A stretch of DNA of 64,000 nucleotides. Origin: Thaumarchaeota archaeon CSP1-1. GTDB taxonomy: Archaea > Thermoproteota > Nitrososphaeria > Nitrososphaerales > Nitrosopumilaceae. This document shows, one piece after another, positions 61,773 to 64,000 of the stretch. The notes under the pieces are model-generated. The model searched no databases, was not told where the DNA came from, and saw only the letters and a list, made by a program, of their open reading frames with translations. Within the stretch, counting starts at the first letter, position 1, and every line of letters begins with the position of its first letter. The translations under genes and the position numbers were made by a program. Location: positions 158,234 to 222,233 of the forward strand of contig LDXL01000006.1 in assembly GCA_001443365.1 (NCBI GenBank). Reading direction: 5' to 3'.

Positions 61773-62018
61773 TTGGCATGGCAAGTTATTTGGTCAGAAA
61801 AATCCGTTAAACAACTAGAGAGAATAGATAAGAAAAATGCACAAAAGATTTATGATGAAGTATTTGATTGCGCTAAAGATCCATTTAGAGCAGTGATAAG
61901 GTTAACCAATTCGTCGTTTTATAGACTACGTGTGGGAAATTATAGAGTCATTTTGGATTTGCAGCAAATCAAGATGATAATCTTTGTTGTAGAGACTGAA
62001 AATAGAGGAAAAATCTAA
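61773..62018 (+). CDS. RelE/ParE-family toxin
   Basis: An 81-aa protein starting at TTG 61773, 1 bp after the antitoxin stop. Hallmarks are WSEKSVKQLERIDKKNAQKI at the start and FYRLRVGNYRVILDLQQ, the typical core strands of RelE/ParE toxins, ending in VVETENRGKI (family members often end in xxHRxxxY; here N replaces H). RelE toxins cut mRNA on the ribosome. The missing His may mean reduced activity or a different mode. Confidence 0.82.
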   Translation: MAWQVIWSEKSVKQLERIDKKNAQKIYDEVFDCAKDPFRAVIRLTNSSFYRLRVGNYRVILDLQQIKMIIFVVETENRGKI

Positions 62019-62103
62019 CAAGAAATAATTTAAGAACAAAACAGGAAAGAAACTAAAGATAAAGTCTTAACACTATTTAAGATCCTTTGAATAAGTAGAT
62101 AAA

Positions 62104-63033
62104 GTGGCAGCAAGCTCAAAAAAGGCTATTTATGCAGCACTTTTTGGTAACCTGGGGATTGCAATATCAAAATTTGTTGCGGCCATTTTGACTGGAAGTG
62201 TATCAATGTGGGCAGAAGCTTATCACTCTTCATCAGATACTGTGAATCAAATTCTTCTCCTAGTTGGAATCAAGGCTAGTACAAAAAGAGCTACTTATGC
62301 ACATCAGTTTGGATTTGGCAAGTCGCAATATTTTTGGTCATTTATTGTAGCAACAATGATCTTTGGCATATCAGGAGTTCTTGCTTTAGAACAGGGAATT
62401 TCTTCTTTGATAGATGAAGATCATTCGGTAGAAGATCCAACAATTAACTATATCGTTTTAGCTATTGCTACAGTTTTTGAAGGAAATGCCTTAAGAGTTG
62501 CAGTTAATGTGTTCAAAAATAGTATAAAAGAACAAGGAAAGAAAGTTAACTTTTCAGCACTTGTAAATGAATTCAAAGAAAGCAAAGATCCAACCATTCT
62601 TACTGTAATTGTTGAGGACTCAGCTGCATTACTTGGAATATTTGTTGCTGCCATAGGAATCTTCTTGACAGAAATTACAGGAAATGTTGTGTATGACGCA
62701 ATTAGCTCTATAATAATTGGAATTATCTTAATGTTATTTGCGTTCTTTTTAGCAAAAGAGAATCAAGGTTTGTTATTAGGAGAATCAATCACTAGCAGAC
62801 AATACAAAAAACTAGTCAAAGTTGTAAAAGGAATTCCTGAGGTAAAGAAGGTAATCACCTTGAGAACAATGCATCTTAGCCCAAACGATGTTTTAGTTGG
62901 GATTCAAGTGAATTTAGCAGATGGCCTTGAAACAGATCAAATTGAAACACTTACCGATAAGATTGAAACAAAAATAATGGAAGTTCTTCCAAATGCAAAC
63001 AAAAATCATATTTTTGTTGAGATTGAACGATAA
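62104..63033 (+). CDS. Cation diffusion facilitator (CDF) transporter
   Basis: A 309-aa membrane protein starting at GTG 62104. It has about six helices. Helix 2 contains MWAEAYHSSSDTVNQI, in which the AxxHxxxD motif supplies metal ligands; the later DSAALLGIFVAAIG matches the second metal-binding helix (DxxAx3G). A C-terminal ferredoxin-like domain (EVKKVITLRTMHLSPNDVLV) follows. CDF proteins export Zn, Co, Fe or Mn. The first metal motif is HxxxD as in Zn exporters, but specificity is not certain. Confidence 0.87.
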   Translation: MAASSKKAIYAALFGNLGIAISKFVAAILTGSVSMWAEAYHSSSDTVNQILLLVGIKASTKRATYAHQFGFGKSQYFWSFIVATMIFGISGVLALEQGISSLIDEDHSVEDPTINYIVLAIATVFEGNALRVAVNVFKNSIKEQGKKVNFSALVNEFKESKDPTILTVIVEDSAALLGIFVAAIGIFLTEITGNVVYDAISSIIIGIILMLFAFFLAKENQGLLLGESITSRQYKKLVKVVKGIPEVKKVITLRTMHLSPNDVLVGIQVNLADGLETDQIETLTDKIETKIMEVLPNANKNHIFVEIER

Positions 63034-63104
63034 TTGATACTTTTTACGCCTCACCACCTATCGTGTACCAATAATTAATTTTGGTTAAATCGTGATTTAA
63101 TAGA

Positions 63105-64000
63105 ATGCTTTATGAATTGGACAAAGGCATCTTTTTGAGGAACTTGACTAGTAACATCCAATTATTTCTGATTGTATTTGGGTTTCTTGCAATCACAATT
63201 GCAAATTTGGAGCAGGAATCATTTGCCCAGAGCTCTGAACCTATGACAATCGAAGCTAATCTTGATTCTGAATTTTTACTTCAGGTCAATCAAAGCGCAG
63301 AAATAAAATCTGAAGACATGAAGATAACATTTTTGAATGTTACATCTGATTCTCGATGTCCATCTGATGTGACATGTATTTGGCAGGGCCAGGCAGGAAT
63401 CGAGCTTGACGTGCAAAAAGGAGAAGTAGAGTCCACCGTAAGCTTGTCAATTGGTGGAGATTCTAGTCCTGAAGAATCGATTTTCAATTCATATTTGATT
63501 CAGTTAGTTGACCTTAGTCCTTATCCAATTAGCACCAAAAATATACAGCCTGAAGATTATACTGTAACAATAAAAATTACAAAGTATGAGGAACTTCAAA
63601 ATGAAGAAACTTCTATACTTCCGCCACTAAAGCAGGTAAAACTTGGCGTAGAGATATCATGCAAACCAGAGCTAATATTGATAACAAAATATGATGGCTC
63701 TCCAGCATGTGTAAAACCAGAAACTAGAGAAAAACTCATTGAGAGAGGCTGGGCATTAGAAGACACAAATCAAAATGAACCTACAACAATTACACAGGAA
63801 AATAACAACCAAACAATTGAGTTAAACGTAGGCGATACATTCTTGCTAAAACTTGGAGAAGAGCACATCTGGAATGTAGAAATTGATAACGACGATGTTG
63901 TAAGTCGAGTAAAAAATATTGCAGTAATAAGAGGAGCTCAAGGAGTCTATGAGGCAAAAATGCCTGGCAGTGCTACATTATCTGCTGTAGGTGATCTTCC
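63105..64000 (+). CDS. Secreted protein with conserved Cys tail-like unit and chagasin-like (I42) domain, 3' end outside window
   Basis: The frame opens at ATG 63105 (TTG 63135 is an alternative) and runs without a stop off the right edge (298 codons seen). A signal helix (LFLIVFGFLAITIANL) is followed by a beta domain with a Cys pair (SRCPSDVTCIWQG). Next comes a unit with PPLKQVKLGV, a Cys, SPACVKPETR and IERGW that matches the tail of the dehydrogenase at 56943. Last comes a segment VGDTFLLKLGEEHIWNVEI resembling chagasin-type inhibitors of Cys proteases (family I42). It is extracellular by topology; the inhibitor role is inference. Confidence 0.7.
   Translation, partial: MLYELDKGIFLRNLTSNIQLFLIVFGFLAITIANLEQESFAQSSEPMTIEANLDSEFLLQVNQSAEIKSEDMKITFLNVTSDSRCPSDVTCIWQGQAGIELDVQKGEVESTVSLSIGGDSSPEESIFNSYLIQLVDLSPYPISTKNIQPEDYTVTIKITKYEELQNEETSILPPLKQVKLGVEISCKPELILITKYDGSPACVKPETREKLIERGWALEDTNQNEPTTITQENNNQTIELNVGDTFLLKLGEEHIWNVEIDNDDVVSRVKNIAVIRGAQGVYEAKMPGSATLSAVGDL

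Noticed and set aside
61121..62018. Possible integration site, with tRNA-Met next to a RelB/RelE pair and an ORF remnant
   Set aside because: No duplicate of the tRNA 3' end, no integrase and no composition boundary could be found downstream within the window.
1..64000. CRISPR arrays, rRNA operons, insertion sequences and ammonia monooxygenase genes
   Set aside because: I looked for regularly spaced repeats, rRNA segments, transposase motifs and amo genes and found none in the window.

Overview
The window is a chromosomal segment of an ammonia-oxidising thaumarchaeon (Nitrososphaerota), almost certainly Nitrosopumilus or a close relative. The evidence is low GC content, very dense gene packing, frequent TTG/GTG starts, TATA boxes about 26 nt before leaderless starts, a thaumarchaeal NirK-type multicopper oxidase, a eukaryote-like topoisomerase IB, a degenerate FtsZ-like protein, LysW-dependent lysine/arginine synthesis, and two enzymes of the thaumarchaeal 3-hydroxypropionate/4-hydroxybutyrate (HP/HB) carbon fixation cycle. 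I see no rRNA, CRISPR array, insertion sequence or integrated element. The only mobile-flavoured locus is a small RelB/RelE-like pair near 61.5-62.0 kb.

Layout. 1-5.2 kb: DNA end-resection operon nurA(partial)-herA-mre11-rad50. 5.2-13.8 kb: HEAT-repeat protein, thioredoxin-fold protein, ribosomal protein L15e, a soluble histidine kinase, a coiled-coil protein, a SerA-like dehydrogenase and several secreted or anchored proteins. Two divergent neighbours among these share a tandem WW-containing C-terminal repeat. 13.9-19.1 kb: nirK, fumarase, MtaB-type tRNA methylthiotransferase and FtsZ-like protein. 19.1-19.8 kb: L31e and L39e (L39e is only 52 aa). 19.8-24.7 kb: Nudix hydrolase, MTHFR-like protein and a methionine synthase split into two genes. 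24.8-28.6 kb: MFS transporter and an ABC importer of the nitrate/sulfonate/taurine type.

28.7-38.2 kb is the arginine/lysine cluster: argG, lysW copy 1, argX, a 48-aa membrane peptide, lysY, lysZ, lysJ, an Lrp-type regulator, homocitrate synthase, lysW copy 2, lysX and lysK. The carrier and the ligase are duplicated, while the four processing enzymes are single and presumably shared by both pathways. The two carriers differ at the functional C-terminus: copy 1 ends EDWGE as expected, copy 2 ends EDWGQ. This is the most surprising detail in the window.

38.2-42.6 kb: diphthine synthase fused to a DUF357-like domain, an HTH-nucleotidyltransferase (FAD synthase type), a DUF4242-like/histidine kinase fusion, an HTH-CTP-dependent riboflavin kinase, and DnaG. 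42.8-48.6 kb: IscA-type protein, 3HP-CoA dehydratase/crotonyl-CoA hydratase, ADP-forming acyl-CoA synthetase, a glutamine amidotransferase-like protein, a small Toprim protein and glutamate dehydrogenase. 48.7-53.2 kb: epimerase, winged-helix regulator, proteasome alpha subunit, methyltransferase, MFS transporter and TatA-like protein. 53.2-53.9 kb: a DNA methyltransferase broken by one extra base in an A8 run. 54.0-60.8 kb: hypothetical protein, MrfA/Hrq1-type helicase, secreted PQQ-type sugar dehydrogenase, SDR and topoisomerase IB. 60.8-64.0 kb: a small secreted protein, tRNA-Met with a 17-nt intron at a non-canonical position and a full bulge-helix-bulge, the RelB/RelE pair, a CDF cation transporter, and a secreted protein with a chagasin-like domain running off the right edge.
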